A stretch of DNA of 64,000 bases from Phycisphaerae bacterium (GCA_028289375.1 JANQQK010000069.1:1-64000), one strand, 5' to 3'. Shown: positions 38,824 through 46,912, counted from the first letter of the stretch. The notes: a model not told the origin generated them from the sequence alone. Translations and numbers: made by a program.

Positions 38824-39957
38824 TTAGCGACTCCTGCGGGCCGGCGGTCCTCCACGGCTGCCGCCTGATGGCGGTTCTGCCTTGGGCGTCTCCACAGGTG
38901 TTCCGAACTCATCGACGACGCGAACCGGCGCGGGAAACGGCATCATGCGCTCGTTGCCGCGGACCACGACGTTCATGCCGGGCGCGACGTTCTTCGACGT
39001 GATGGCGATCCAATCCGCGACGTCCTTGCCGGTCGTGACTGCTTTGAGCATACCGGTCATGCCGCGTTCGCCAGGAAACACCATGCCAACGTATTCGATG
39101 CCATCCTGCACGTATATCGCATCCTTCGGAACGGCGACGACGCTTTCGGCCTCACCGGCGGTGACGGTCGCGCGGGCGAACATGCCGGCGGCGAGTTGAT
39201 TCTCGTGGTTGTCGATTTCGATTTCGACCGGGAAGGTGCGGGCTGCCGGGTCGGCTTGGCGGATGATGTGTCGGATGCGGCCTTCAAAGACGTCTTGAAG
39301 CGCTTCGACGCGCACGCGGGCGGTGTCGCCCTTTCTGATAAACGGAATCGACCGCTCGTGCACATCGACGCGGACGAGCACGCGGGTCAGGTCGATGATC
39401 TCGACGACATTGCCGCCACGCTCGAGCCATTCGCCCACTTCCGTGTGGCGCATGACGACGAAGCCATCGAACGGCGCGCGGATTCGGCTCTTCTCGAGGT
39501 CGGTTTTGAGGCGATCGACGATGGCTTGACGTTCGCGGGCCGACTGCTCAGCCACACCGAATTCGGCTTCGGTTCGGTAGAATTCGATTTGGCCGGCTTT
39601 GTCTTCGCCCCGCAGGTCGCGCATCCAGGAGAGTTCGAACGCCCATCGTTTGACGAGGGCTTTCGCGGCATCGACGCGGGCCTGTGCTTCGGCGATGTCA
39701 AGTTCCAGCAGCTTGGTGTCGAGTTCCAGCAGGATGTCGCCCTTCTTGACGACATCGCCCTGGCGAACGTGCATGGCCACGACAAGCCCGGCGGTTTCGC
39801 TGCCGACCAGTGACCGGGTCCATGGTTCGACGGTGGCGACCAGCGTCACCGTGCTGGGCAGTTCGCGCATCTCAGCCTGGGCGACGACGACGTCGGTCAT
39901 CGGCGGTTGCGCCACGGCGGACGATGCGGCGATGCAGAAAATGAATACGGCACGCAA
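38824..39957 (-). CDS. RND efflux periplasmic adaptor subunit (HlyD/AcrA family)
   Basis: A 377-residue membrane-fusion protein. A signal peptide (RAVFIFCIAASSAVAQ) is followed by the lipoyl half (ETAGLVVAMHVRQGDVVKKG; VMRHTEVGEWLERGGNVVEI), a helical hairpin (ELDIAEAQARVDAAKALVKR), the beta-barrel domain (LVRVDVHERSIPFIRKGDTA) and the membrane-proximal part. It would link the RND permease to an outer-membrane channel. The start is TTG, with aggag 9 bases upstream. It is the first gene of the pair and is divergent from comF. Confidence 0.92.
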   Translation of the reverse strand: MRAVFIFCIAASSAVAQPPMTDVVVAQAEMRELPSTVTLVATVEPWTRSLVGSETAGLVVAMHVRQGDVVKKGDILLELDTKLLELDIAEAQARVDAAKALVKRWAFELSWMRDLRGEDKAGQIEFYRTEAEFGVAEQSARERQAIVDRLKTDLEKSRIRAPFDGFVVMRHTEVGEWLERGGNVVEIIDLTRVLVRVDVHERSIPFIRKGDTARVRVEALQDVFEGRIRHIIRQADPAARTFPVEIEIDNHENQLAAGMFARATVTAGEAESVVAVPKDAIYVQDGIEYVGMVFPGERGMTGMLKAVTTGKDVADWIAITSKNVAPGMNVVVRGNERMMPFPAPVRVVDEFGTPVETPKAEPPSGGSRGGPPARRSR

Positions 39958-40091
39958 TGCAGGTTGCTCCTATATGGGGACGGCGTTGCGGAAAGTGTAC
40001 GACAAAACACCACGCAATGATATATTCTCAGAGCGCTAAATAACCATCGTGGCCCGCCGGTGCGACGCTTTTCCGGGGAGGATTGGCCAAC

Positions 40092-40859
40092 ATGTTAAGC
40101 TTGCGTGAATGCGGCAAAGTGGTGACGGACCTTGCCGGGTCGGCGCTGGACGTCATCTATCCGCGATGGTGTGCGGTGTGTCGGGTGGCGTTGGGTGCGG
40201 ACAGCCGTGATCTGTGCGTCGCGTGTCGACGCCGGCTTGATTTGTTGATGGCCCAGCCGGCGTGCTGGCGATGCGGGCACTCGGTCGGGCCGTTCGGGGT
40301 CGATGAGGACGGTCGGTGCAAGGCATGCCGCGGAAAGCGCTCGCCACTGGATGGTGTGGCCCGCGTGACGATGTATGCGGGGTTCATGGCGGATCTGGTG
40401 TTGGCGTTCAAGTTTCGCGGTCATGATGAACTTGATCGTCTGTGTTCAGACCTGATGACGGCGTCGCTGATAGAATCGCCCTGGTTTTCGGACGTTGAGG
40501 CGCTCGTGTGTGTGCCGACGCATTGGCGACATTCGTTGCGCCGAGCAACCTATCCGGCGCAGATGCTGACGGACGGGCTTGCACGGCGCGTTGATCTTCC
40601 GATCGCAAAACTCCTGCGCCGCGTTGAAGGTGGGCCACACCAGATGGAGCTTCCACGGTCGGAGCGTTCAGCCAACATTCGGGGGAAGTTTGCCATGCGT
40701 CGTGGTGCGACAGTTGACGGTGGGAGCGTGTGCCTGGTCGATGATGTGTCAACGACCGGCGCGACACTTCAGGAATGTGCACGGGTGCTCAAGGGTGCAG
40801 GAGCAGGCAAAGTCTACGCCGCCGTGCTCGGGAAGGTCGACACCGAGTTCGTGGTGTAA
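40092..40859 (+). CDS. ComF family phosphoribosyltransferase-like protein
   Basis: A roughly 255-residue ComF-like protein. The N-terminal zinc-binding part has Cys pairs WCAVC, CVAC, CWRCGHS and CKACRGK. The C-terminal type I phosphoribosyltransferase fold shows VCLVDDVSTTGATLQECARV, the PRPP-binding loop. In Bacillus and Haemophilus, ComF-type proteins are needed for uptake or processing of DNA during transformation; many relatives have no known role. The ATG at 40092 follows a ggaggа-type site (ggagga) with a 9-base gap; an in-frame TTG at 40083 is too close. Confidence 0.88.
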   Translation: MLSLRECGKVVTDLAGSALDVIYPRWCAVCRVALGADSRDLCVACRRRLDLLMAQPACWRCGHSVGPFGVDEDGRCKACRGKRSPLDGVARVTMYAGFMADLVLAFKFRGHDELDRLCSDLMTASLIESPWFSDVEALVCVPTHWRHSLRRATYPAQMLTDGLARRVDLPIAKLLRRVEGGPHQMELPRSERSANIRGKFAMRRGATVDGGSVCLVDDVSTTGATLQECARVLKGAGAGKVYAAVLGKVDTEFVV

Positions 40860-40867
40860 GTAATCGT

Positions 40868-42322
40868 CTAGCCCGCTGCGACCGATGAGACGCGGGCGAC
40901 GGGGCGGATTTCGGGGAGATCGCCGAGCACGACGTAGGCGGTGTTCTCGTACCAGGTGTTGCCCCATGTCAGGCGGCCATGAAGCATGAGTGCGGCGACG
41001 GCGATGGGGGCGATTTTGCCGGCGTTGTCGATGAAGGGGAGGACGGCTTCGGGGTCTTCGCGGACGGATTCGAGGGCGGAGTGTTCTTCGTCTGTCTCGG
41101 CGTTGAAGCGTTCGCGGATCTGGTCGACGGTCAGGTTCACGGCGGCATCAAAAATGAGTTCGGGCTGAATGATGGTCGTGTCGCGGACGAGGCCGGTGCA
41201 GCGGACGTCGGTGATCTCGTCGTCGGTGATGTTGAGTTCCTCGCGGATTTCGCGGCGCATGGCGGCGAAGACATCGTAGGTGTCGCCGTCGCGATCCGGC
41301 TCTTCGAGCATTCCGCCAATTGTGTGGAGGTAACCGGCGTGGAAGGCGACTTTGGTGGAACGCCGGCCCATCACGATGCAGCCATCGCGGGTGAGGATGA
41401 GGGCGCTGGTGCCGATGGCGTTGGCGAAGCAGGCGTCGCCGAATGTGGCGTGGAGATGGGCGTTGTGCAGGTTGGTGCCGAGGAAGGATTTGTAGTCCGT
41501 ATCGGCGACGGTGAGTTTGGCGGCGTTGTCGCAGGCGGTCCAGCTGACGAGTCGGGCGAGGCGGCCGTTGTAGAGTTGCTGGCCGACGGCGGCGCGTTCG
41601 TGTTCGATGGCGTCCCAGGTGGCGTTGATGGCTGATTCGACCATGGGTTCGCGTTTGCGGGGGTGGTTCTTGCGGACGACGCGGATGCCGCCCTCATCAT
41701 AAGTGTTCATAAACTCGATGAAGAATTTCGGGGTGGGATGTTCGATGGTGGGTTGTCGTTTGATGCGCATCTCGAGGCGGCGTTTGCGTTCCTCGCGGGC
41801 GGGCAGGGAGATGGACGTGGCCACGATGAGTGTGATGCCGGGCATCATGGCGAATGAAAGCAACAATCCAAAGCCGACGAGTCCGGCGTTGGGTTGTATG
41901 TTGTGGACGAAGAAGCCTGACAGCAGCACTTGTGCGACGGCCGTTGTCATTGCGATGGTCTTGAGCGTGCGCATGGTGCTGAGCTGAATTCGCGAGATGA
42001 CGAACGACGCGACGAGCAAGGCGATGTGGCCAGTGCCGACAAGTGCCGTGACGATCGGATACACACGCGCCATCGGCGAGAGGCTCTTCATTCCGACCAG
42101 CATGATCCCCGCCACCGCGACCGAGCCGATGCCGCAGACGAGTCCGAGCACGACGAGCAGGAACTGAAAAGGGCTGACCGGGTCCGGTTCGGAGCCGAGT
42201 TCGACGAGGTCCCAGTCGATGACCCATCCGCATTCGGGGCAACGGTTGGTGGTGATGGCGGTCAGGTTGTAATCGCACTCAAGGCAGCGTCGGCCAACGT
42301 CGGTTTGGGGGGCTTCGGTCAT
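40868..42322 (-). CDS. Zinc-ribbon / membrane / Nudix fusion protein
   Basis: A 484-residue fusion. Residues 12-34 form a zinc ribbon (CLECDYNLTAITTNRCPECG), followed by four membrane helices (FLLVVLGLVCGIGSVAVAGI; VTALVGTGHIALLVASFVI; TIAMTTAVAQVLLSGFF; FGLLLSFAMMPGITLIVATS). The rest is a soluble Nudix domain (TSALILTRDGCIVMGRRS; IGGMLEE, then MRREIREELNI), with an insertion of about seven residues between GGMLEE and the REIREEL half of the box. The start ATG lies 7 bases after the preceding gene's stop. It is the last gene of the zinc-ribbon operon and the only one with an enzyme domain. Nudix enzymes hydrolyse nucleoside diphosphate derivatives; the substrate is unknown. Confidence 0.8.
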   Translation of the reverse strand: MTEAPQTDVGRRCLECDYNLTAITTNRCPECGWVIDWDLVELGSEPDPVSPFQFLLVVLGLVCGIGSVAVAGIMLVGMKSLSPMARVYPIVTALVGTGHIALLVASFVISRIQLSTMRTLKTIAMTTAVAQVLLSGFFVHNIQPNAGLVGFGLLLSFAMMPGITLIVATSISLPAREERKRRLEMRIKRQPTIEHPTPKFFIEFMNTYDEGGIRVVRKNHPRKREPMVESAINATWDAIEHERAAVGQQLYNGRLARLVSWTACDNAAKLTVADTDYKSFLGTNLHNAHLHATFGDACFANAIGTSALILTRDGCIVMGRRSTKVAFHAGYLHTIGGMLEEPDRDGDTYDVFAAMRREIREELNITDDEITDVRCTGLVRDTTIIQPELIFDAAVNLTVDQIRERFNAETDEEHSALESVREDPEAVLPFIDNAGKIAPIAVAALMLHGRLTWGNTWYENTAYVVLGDLPEIRPVARVSSVAAG

Positions 42323-42359
42323 TGGGCGATTATAGGTTGTCGTCGGCTTGCTTGTCCCG
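42207..42359 (-). repeat. 153-bp direct repeat, copy A
   Basis: This segment repeats at 42814-42966, exactly 607 bases away, with only scattered mismatches. It covers the first 38 codons of the Nudix-fusion gene, the 7-base gap and the last codons of the preceding gene. It is the trace of a recent tandem duplication or gene conversion. Confidence 0.9.
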
Positions 42360-42929
42360 GCGTATTCGGGACTGACGGGCGATCGCGTCACGGACGAGTT
42401 CACGCTGCCGCATGTTTCTGCCCGTCAATGCGAGAATCAGAAGCAAGGTCGTTCCTGGCGCAAGCGCGGCGAGGCGATATCGGACGAGGCCTCCTGCGGC
42501 GGTGAGATCCACCGCCACAATAGCGCCGGCAACGATCTGAAGAATGGCCAATGTCAGCATGACCCTTACACGCGTACTCGCGCTTGGAAACCGAAGTCCT
42601 CGCGGTACCAATCCCAACAGCGCGATGCCATGACCGGCGGCGGACAGTAGCGTAGGCCAATAGAAGATGTCGTGAAAGCGCATCTGGTTTGAAGGCGAGA
42701 CCCACAATTGAATGCCGGACGCCAGGGCTGACGAGACTCCGACTCCAAGTGCCAACGCAGCGGCGACAGATTCCTCAGGTTTGTATCGCTTCGATGTTTG
42801 TACTGAATCTACCAGGTCCCAGTCGATGACCCATCCGCATTCGGGGCAGCGGCTGGTGGTGATGGCGGTGAGGTTGTAATCGCACTCGAGACAGCGTCGG
42901 CCAACGTCGGTTTGGGGGGCTTCGGTCAT
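42330..42929 (-). CDS. Zinc-ribbon four-TM membrane protein
   Basis: A 199-residue paralog in the tandem array. Its first 38 residues are almost identical to the Nudix-fusion protein (CLECDYNLTAITTSRCPECG, then WVIDWDLV). Four membrane helices follow, including AAALALGVGVSSALASGIQL and GHGIALLGLVPRGLRFPSAS, then a basic tail ending KQADDNL. The array members share the pattern GH-x-IALL...GLR-x-PS...RVRVML. No catalytic residue is visible. The start lies 7 bases after the stop of the upstream member. Confidence 0.8.
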   Translation of the reverse strand: MTEAPQTDVGRRCLECDYNLTAITTSRCPECGWVIDWDLVDSVQTSKRYKPEESVAAALALGVGVSSALASGIQLWVSPSNQMRFHDIFYWPTLLSAAGHGIALLGLVPRGLRFPSASTRVRVMLTLAILQIVAGAIVAVDLTAAGGLVRYRLAALAPGTTLLLILALTGRNMRQRELVRDAIARQSRIRRDKQADDNL

Positions 42930-42966
42930 TGGGCGATTATAGGTTGTGTTTGGCTTGCTTGTCCCG
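42814..42966 (-). repeat. 153-bp direct repeat, copy B
   Basis: Partner of the segment at 42207-42359. It covers the start of the 42330-42929 gene, the 7-base gap and the end of the 42937-43536 gene. The two copies differ at roughly ten scattered positions by eye. Confidence 0.9.
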
Positions 42967-43536
42967 CAGGCGTTGAGAATACCGTACGGCTGCGTCGCGG
43001 AGTGTTTCGCGTTCGGCCATGCCGCGTCCGATCAGGGCGACGACCGCGAGGAGGCTGGCGCCGGGCGTCAGTGCGAGCAGCCGGTAGGGAAATGGAATAC
43101 CGGACGTGATTGGCTGGGTGAGGGACACAACGGCTGATACCAGTTGCATGATGGCGATGACGAGCATGATGTTGACGCGAACAGGTGCGCTGGGTGTTCG
43201 CAATCCGTCGGGAAGTAGGCTCACGACCGCGATGGCGTGACCTGCGACGGTGAGGAGTGTTGCCCAGTGAAAGACTTTGTGGACGACGAGCATGTTCTCC
43301 TGTGCGCTCATCAATTGCAGGGCTGACAGGAACAGTGCGCCCGTCCCAATCAAGATCGCAAGACCGGAAGCTACTGATTCCGCGCGGGCTGAGCCTCTCG
43401 AACGGAATTCGGAGTTGACCAGGTCCCATCGGATCTTCAGGCCACACTCCGGACAGACGTCGCCTTCAATCCCGTTCAGGTTGTAGTCGCATGCGAGGCA
43501 TCGGGGGTTGGCGTTGGTTTGGGCATTTTCGGACAT
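42937..43536 (-). CDS. Zinc-ribbon four-TM membrane protein
   Basis: A 199-residue paralog with zinc ribbon CLACDYNLNGIEGDVCPECG and four helices (VASGLAILIGTGALFLSALQ; VFHWATLLTVAGHAIAVVSL; VNIMLVIAIMQLVSAVVSL; YRLLALTPGASLLAVVALIG). It ends with the same kind of basic tail (KQAKHNL). The ATG at 43536 is 7 bases after the stop of the preceding member. The recurring AxLLxVVAL...AExRE-x-LRDA pattern at the end is shared with its neighbours. Function unknown. Confidence 0.8.
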   Translation of the reverse strand: MSENAQTNANPRCLACDYNLNGIEGDVCPECGLKIRWDLVNSEFRSRGSARAESVASGLAILIGTGALFLSALQLMSAQENMLVVHKVFHWATLLTVAGHAIAVVSLLPDGLRTPSAPVRVNIMLVIAIMQLVSAVVSLTQPITSGIPFPYRLLALTPGASLLAVVALIGRGMAERETLRDAAVRYSQRLRDKQAKHNL

Positions 43537-43543
43537 CAGATGA

Positions 43544-44125
43544 TCATAAGTTCGGGCTGCTGAGATCGTCATGCGGTTTTCTTCGGTATCGCAGGAGCGC
43601 GTCTCGCAAACGCTCCCGGTGTTCAACGCGGTGGTTGTAGAGGGCTGTCACCAAAATCAACGAACCACCTGGAATCGAGAACAAAAGACAGGCAATCATC
43701 GGTGCCCTGGAAATCGCACAGAATGTGACCGCGCTGATGACTTGTGCGAAAGCCAGCCACCTCATTAAACGGACGCGAACACGAGGCGAAGGGACCCGAA
43801 GCCCACCTTGAGCGAGACAGAGCAACGCAAGAAAGTGGCCGATGGTCCCGAAGACGAACGTCGCACAGAACGCCGTTTGCTCGAATGTCCAGTCCATGAC
43901 GAAAAGTGAGCATGATGGGAATACACAAAGCAGGAACATAATGAACGCGAGAATCCCAGCGATTTGGTCGAGCCATTTCGCGCGCTTGACCGGCACTGCG
44001 TATGATGTCCAAGTCCAATCGATCTCCCATCCGCATTCAGGACAATGCTTCGATTCGATGCCTGTGAGATTATACTCGCAGATTTGGCAATAGCGCCGGC
44101 TGTCTGGCGGTGGATCGTATCTCAC
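43544..44125 (-). CDS. Zinc-ribbon four-TM membrane protein
   Basis: A 193-residue paralog whose ribbon is CQICEYNLTGIESKHCPECG, followed by WEIDWTWTSYAV. The membrane helices include LDQIAGILAFIMFLLCVFPS, FVFGTIGHFLALLCLAQGGL and PMIACLLFSIPGGSLILVTA; the tail is HREMLRD-like (EHRERLRDALLRYRRK) and ends SSPNL. The GTG at 44125 overlaps the upstream stop (GTGA), which fixes the start because no ATG is available. It is more diverged and slightly more A+T than the two downstream members. Confidence 0.8.
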   Translation of the reverse strand: MRYDPPPDSRRYCQICEYNLTGIESKHCPECGWEIDWTWTSYAVPVKRAKWLDQIAGILAFIMFLLCVFPSCSLFVMDWTFEQTAFCATFVFGTIGHFLALLCLAQGGLRVPSPRVRVRLMRWLAFAQVISAVTFCAISRAPMIACLLFSIPGGSLILVTALYNHRVEHRERLRDALLRYRRKPHDDLSSPNL

Positions 44126-44739
44126 GGGGTATCTCCCTCGCGCATGTCCGCTTGCTCGCTTCTGTTGACCTCCTCGGAGTTCTGAACATCGCCAAACTTC
44201 CGGCGACGGTGCTTGCGGGTGTTGGGGATGATGGCGAAGGCGATGACGAGGAGGGTGGCGCCGGGGAGGAGGGCCAAGGGGTAGACATTGAAGGGCAAGG
44301 CGGCGGTGATGGAGACGGCGATGAAGGCGATGGCGGTGGTGAGTTGGAGCAGTGCGGCGGTGATGGCGATGGCGAGTTTGGTCTTGGCGACGCGCGTGGG
44401 ACGCGATGGGTGGAACAGTTCGTTGAGAACGATGAGGTGGCCGCCGAGCGTGAGGAAGCTGGCCCAGATGAGACAGGCGCCAATGGAAAGGGCCGGCGTC
44501 CAGACGTTGAGGCGGATGAGCGCGAAGACGGCGATGCCGGAGGCGAGGACGATGGCGACGGTGAGGCGGATGACATCGCGCGGGGTGTGTCTGCGCTCGG
44601 TGATGGCTGGGTCGGTGAGTGGCCAACTGATCCGCCATCCGCATTCGGGGCAGCGGTCGCCGTCGAAGGCGGTGAGGTTGTAGTCGCATTCGAAGCAGCG
44701 TTGGCCAGTGTCGGATGGGCCGGTGGCGGGGTTGGTCAT
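44122..44739 (-). CDS. Zinc-ribbon four-TM membrane protein
   Basis: A 205-residue paralog. The zinc ribbon CFECDYNLTAFDGDRCPECG is near the N-terminus, followed by helices (LTVAIVLASGIAVFALIRLN; SIGACLIWASFLTLGGHLIV; LAIAITAALLQLTTAIAFIA; PLALLPGATLLVIAFAIIPN). A charged tail (RKHRRRKFGDVQNSEEVNRS) ends the protein. The ATG overlaps the stop of the small tail-anchored gene (ATGA). Same family as the following three genes. Confidence 0.8.
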   Translation of the reverse strand: MTNPATGPSDTGQRCFECDYNLTAFDGDRCPECGWRISWPLTDPAITERRHTPRDVIRLTVAIVLASGIAVFALIRLNVWTPALSIGACLIWASFLTLGGHLIVLNELFHPSRPTRVAKTKLAIAITAALLQLTTAIAFIAVSITAALPFNVYPLALLPGATLLVIAFAIIPNTRKHRRRKFGDVQNSEEVNRSEQADMREGDTP

Positions 44740-44996
44740 AGGAGGACGTTGAGCAGCAGGATCAGGAGGATCATGCCGAGCGGGATGACGGTCCAGAAGA
44801 TCTTCTCGAAGCGCGATTCGCTGACCTTGGGTGTGATGTATTGGCCACACCATGGGCATTGTTCCGAGTCTTCGTAGACCTCTTCGCCGCATTCGGGGCA
44901 GTTGACGGTTTCGTTCTCATCGTCGTCGATGAGATCGCTTTCGAGGGGGGCATCGCGGTCGGCCCAGTCTTCGTCGTGGTATTCGTGGGGTCTCAT
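44736..44996 (-). CDS. Small tail-anchored zinc-ribbon protein
   Basis: An 86-residue protein: a very acidic N-terminus (YHDEDWADRDAPLESDLIDD), a zinc ribbon of another kind (CPECGEEVYEDSEQCPWCG), and one C-terminal membrane helix (IFWTVIPLGMILLILLLNVL). It is thus probably a tail-anchored cytoplasmic zinc-ribbon protein. It overlaps the isochorismatase-like gene upstream and the first four-TM paralog downstream by 4 bases each, so it is firmly inside the operon. Confidence 0.8.
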   Translation of the reverse strand: MRPHEYHDEDWADRDAPLESDLIDDDENETVNCPECGEEVYEDSEQCPWCGQYITPKVSESRFEKIFWTVIPLGMILLILLLNVLL

Positions 44997-45577
44997 GGGG
45001 TTGGCATTGTTCTCGGTGTTTTGATCAGTTCGATCAATTCCTTGAATCGTGGTGTGCCGCATTCGTCGCACAATTCGAAGAGGACGCTTTCGACGGTGGT
45101 GACCTGGGCACCGGACTGTCGCATGCGGTCCAGAGCGATTTTGTAATCGAAGGGTTGGCGGGAGCCAATGGCGTCTGCGGTGACGAAGACGTCGTAGTCC
45201 ATCTGGGTGAGGTCGAGGACGGTCTGCTGGACGCAGACGTGGGCTTCGATCCCGCAGACGATCACCTGTGGGCGGTCGATCTCGCGGAGCTTGTCGCGGA
45301 CGGCTGACTCGCCGCAACTGCTGAAGGCCATCTTCTCGAGGGTGGTGGCGTTCTGTTCGGTGAGGATGGCTGCCAGTGATTCGTCGGTGTGGCCTATGCC
45401 TTTGGGGTACTGCTCTGTGACGAGGATGGGGAGGTTGAAGATGGCGGTGCCTTTGAAGAGGAGTTTGGCGGCGTCGAGGATGGGGTCGCGGTCGTGGATG
45501 AATGGGAGGAGCTTCGATTGGTAGTCGATGACGAGGAGCATGGCGCGGTCTGGGTCGAGGCGGTTGGGGTTGAGCAT
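44993..45577 (-). CDS. Isochorismatase-like cysteine hydrolase
   Basis: A 194-residue member of the isochorismatase-like family (YcaC/nicotinamidase group). The catalytic triad is visible: Asp in LLVIDYQSKLLPF, Lys in TLEKMAFSSCGE, and Cys in VIVCGIEAHVCVQQTVLDL. The family hydrolyses amides or ethers of small molecules, and the substrate here is unknown. The ATG at 45577 is preferred over 45610 because it directly precedes the conserved core. It is the first gene of the zinc-ribbon operon; the following genes are coupled through stop/start overlaps or 7-base gaps. Confidence 0.88.
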   Translation of the reverse strand: MLNPNRLDPDRAMLLVIDYQSKLLPFIHDRDPILDAAKLLFKGTAIFNLPILVTEQYPKGIGHTDESLAAILTEQNATTLEKMAFSSCGESAVRDKLREIDRPQVIVCGIEAHVCVQQTVLDLTQMDYDVFVTADAIGSRQPFDYKIALDRMRQSGAQVTTVESVLFELCDECGTPRFKELIELIKTPRTMPTP

Positions 45578-45664
45578 GGGAGAAGTCCTTGGCTGCTGGT
45601 GTTGGTTCATCGGTCGTTCGTTGCTGGGCAGTATAGCGGGGGAGGGACGAAGGGACTAAGGGAC

Positions 45665-45678
45665 CCCGGCGCGCCGGG
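45665..45678. repeat. GC palindrome
   Basis: The sequence cccggcgcgccggg is a perfect 14-base palindrome in the noncoding stretch upstream of the isochorismatase-like gene. It could fold into a short stem or be a protein-binding site. Confidence 0.7.
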
Positions 45679-45700
45679 ACAGGCTTCGGGACTGAGGGAT

Positions 45701-45720
45701 TCCGGCATTGGCCGGAATGG
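45701..45720. repeat. Hairpin repeat, copy 1
   Basis: Two 8-base arms, attccggc and gccggaat, pair perfectly around a 4-base loop (attg). A degraded copy with the same flanks (ggattcc...ggaatggg) lies at 45961-45982. The pair resembles a REP-like or small mobile palindrome. Confidence 0.7.
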
Positions 45721-45960
45721 GGTTTGAGGCGGGTTGGGATGGTGGTGATGAGGTATAGGAGCCAGCAGGCGATGAGGTATGGGTAGAGGAACGGTGTTGG
45801 GGTTGGTGGGTGGGTTTGGATTTGGGGTGTCGCGCGCATGGTGCGTCCCTCCATCTATAAGTACGTGTGGGGTGATCGAAAGAAAATTTGTTGTGGCGAG
45901 CGTCTGTTTACAGGGTGGCTAACGGGGGTTGGGTGGCTTGAGGCACGGAGGCACGGAGTG

Positions 45961-45982
45961 GATTCCGACATGGCCGGAATGG
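45961..45982. repeat. Hairpin repeat, copy 2 (degraded)
   Basis: Contains attccg and cggaat arms around a 7-base loop, with a base change (a for g) and a one-base loss relative to copy 1 at 45701-45720. The flanks ggattcc and ggaatggg are shared. Confidence 0.6.
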
Positions 45983-46228
45983 GTTGGTATGGAAGAGGGA
46001 TTAAGGGAACGAGGGATCCAGGGATCGAGAGAAATCTGTTGGGGCGGGTTGGTCAGGGGGTGTCGGGATACGCAGATTGCTTCAGCAGAGGCGGTTTGGC
46101 TTGGTTTCGAAAGTGAGGCAATAACGCAAGTTCCAATCATCATTGAAACACATCAAGCAATCGCGTACTCGCTAAGCAATACGTTTGAGTTGCACGTCGG
46201 ATCGGAATTCATTAACCTCCCGAGTCAC

Positions 46229-46891
46229 ATGGCAAAGAAAAAGGCGGAGCTAGAAAACGAACACAAGCAGTATGAGTTGCGAATGACCACTGCGCGCACC
46301 GCCATTTCGCGTGGGCTCTATCGGATTGCATGTCGTGCTGCGCTCGATGCGTTGGCTTACGTTGATGGCATGATGCAGTACGCGCGAAAATACGAGAAGG
46401 CCGACTTCAAGAGTGTGCCCGCTATCGACATCGTTTTGGACTACTCTCCCTACATGTTGGACGGGGATAGCTTGGCAATTCTCGATGACACCCTTTCAGC
46501 TCACCGCAGAATTGACAAGAATACGACAGTCGACATTCGTGATCGCTTGGAAAAAGCGTACGCGATAATGTGGAAAGTGCATGCATTGTTCGACTTCATG
46601 GAACACGATGAGGATGGGCTCTTGACGAAGATCCCACGAAGACTTGGTGGCCGTAAGGCTGAGTGGATGAAGATTGTAGCGCGCATGACGGAACTGGGAT
46701 TGGTTGTTGTCGAGCCCACGGAGTCTGGCGATTCAATACGTGCTGCAACTCGATTGAGTCGTATAGTCAATGGAAAATGCTCAATGTGTGGAACAGTCGC
46801 CGAAGCGCCCATGGCGGTTTTCCTCGAGCGAACGTCATGCCCTGAATGCGACAGTCATACGAACTTCGTCATCGGTAGCGGTCTCGTTTAG
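46229..46891 (+). CDS. Helical protein with C-terminal zinc ribbon, unknown
   Basis: A 220-residue protein not assigned to a family. It starts with charged helices (KKKAELENEHKQYELRMTTA, ISRGLYRIACRAALDALAYV), continues through a helical middle, and has a segment that could be a winged helix (GGRKAEWMKIVARMTELGLV). The end is a zinc ribbon, CSMCGTVAEAPMAVFLERTS with CPEC after it. The codon use is visibly more A+T-rich than in surrounding genes. It is followed 21 bases later by the GIY-YIG gene on the same strand, so the two probably act together. An open frame extends 300 bases upstream, but that part translates the repeats. Confidence 0.68.
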   Translation: MAKKKAELENEHKQYELRMTTARTAISRGLYRIACRAALDALAYVDGMMQYARKYEKADFKSVPAIDIVLDYSPYMLDGDSLAILDDTLSAHRRIDKNTTVDIRDRLEKAYAIMWKVHALFDFMEHDEDGLLTKIPRRLGGRKAEWMKIVARMTELGLVVVEPTESGDSIRAATRLSRIVNGKCSMCGTVAEAPMAVFLERTSCPECDSHTNFVIGSGLV

Positions 46892-46912
46892 GAATAGAAC
46901 TGGAGTTAACGC

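Larger units (their letters stand above)
45578..46228. other. Noncoding stretch with hairpins and low-complexity repeats
   Basis: About 650 bases between the minus-strand operon and the plus-strand pair. The centre is purine-rich, with recurring words such as gggac-, gagg- and ggga- (cgaagggactaagggacc, gcacggaggcacggagtgg). It holds three hairpin-forming palindromes listed separately and the tandem octamer aggcacgg at 45941-45956. No convincing gene was found: the open frames crossing it lack ribosome-binding sites and just translate the repeats. The operon promoter should lie next to 45578. Confidence 0.6.

Noticed and set aside
45578..45854. Minus-strand N-terminal extension with a membrane-like segment (LIACWLLYLITTIP)
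   Set aside because: It translates the purine-rich repeats, has no start context, and the same frame runs out of the small zinc-ribbon gene through the isochorismatase gene.
45929..46228. N-terminal extension of the zinc-ribbon protein
   Set aside because: It translates the purine-rich repeats (MGGLRHGGTEWIPTWPEW) and has no conserved features.
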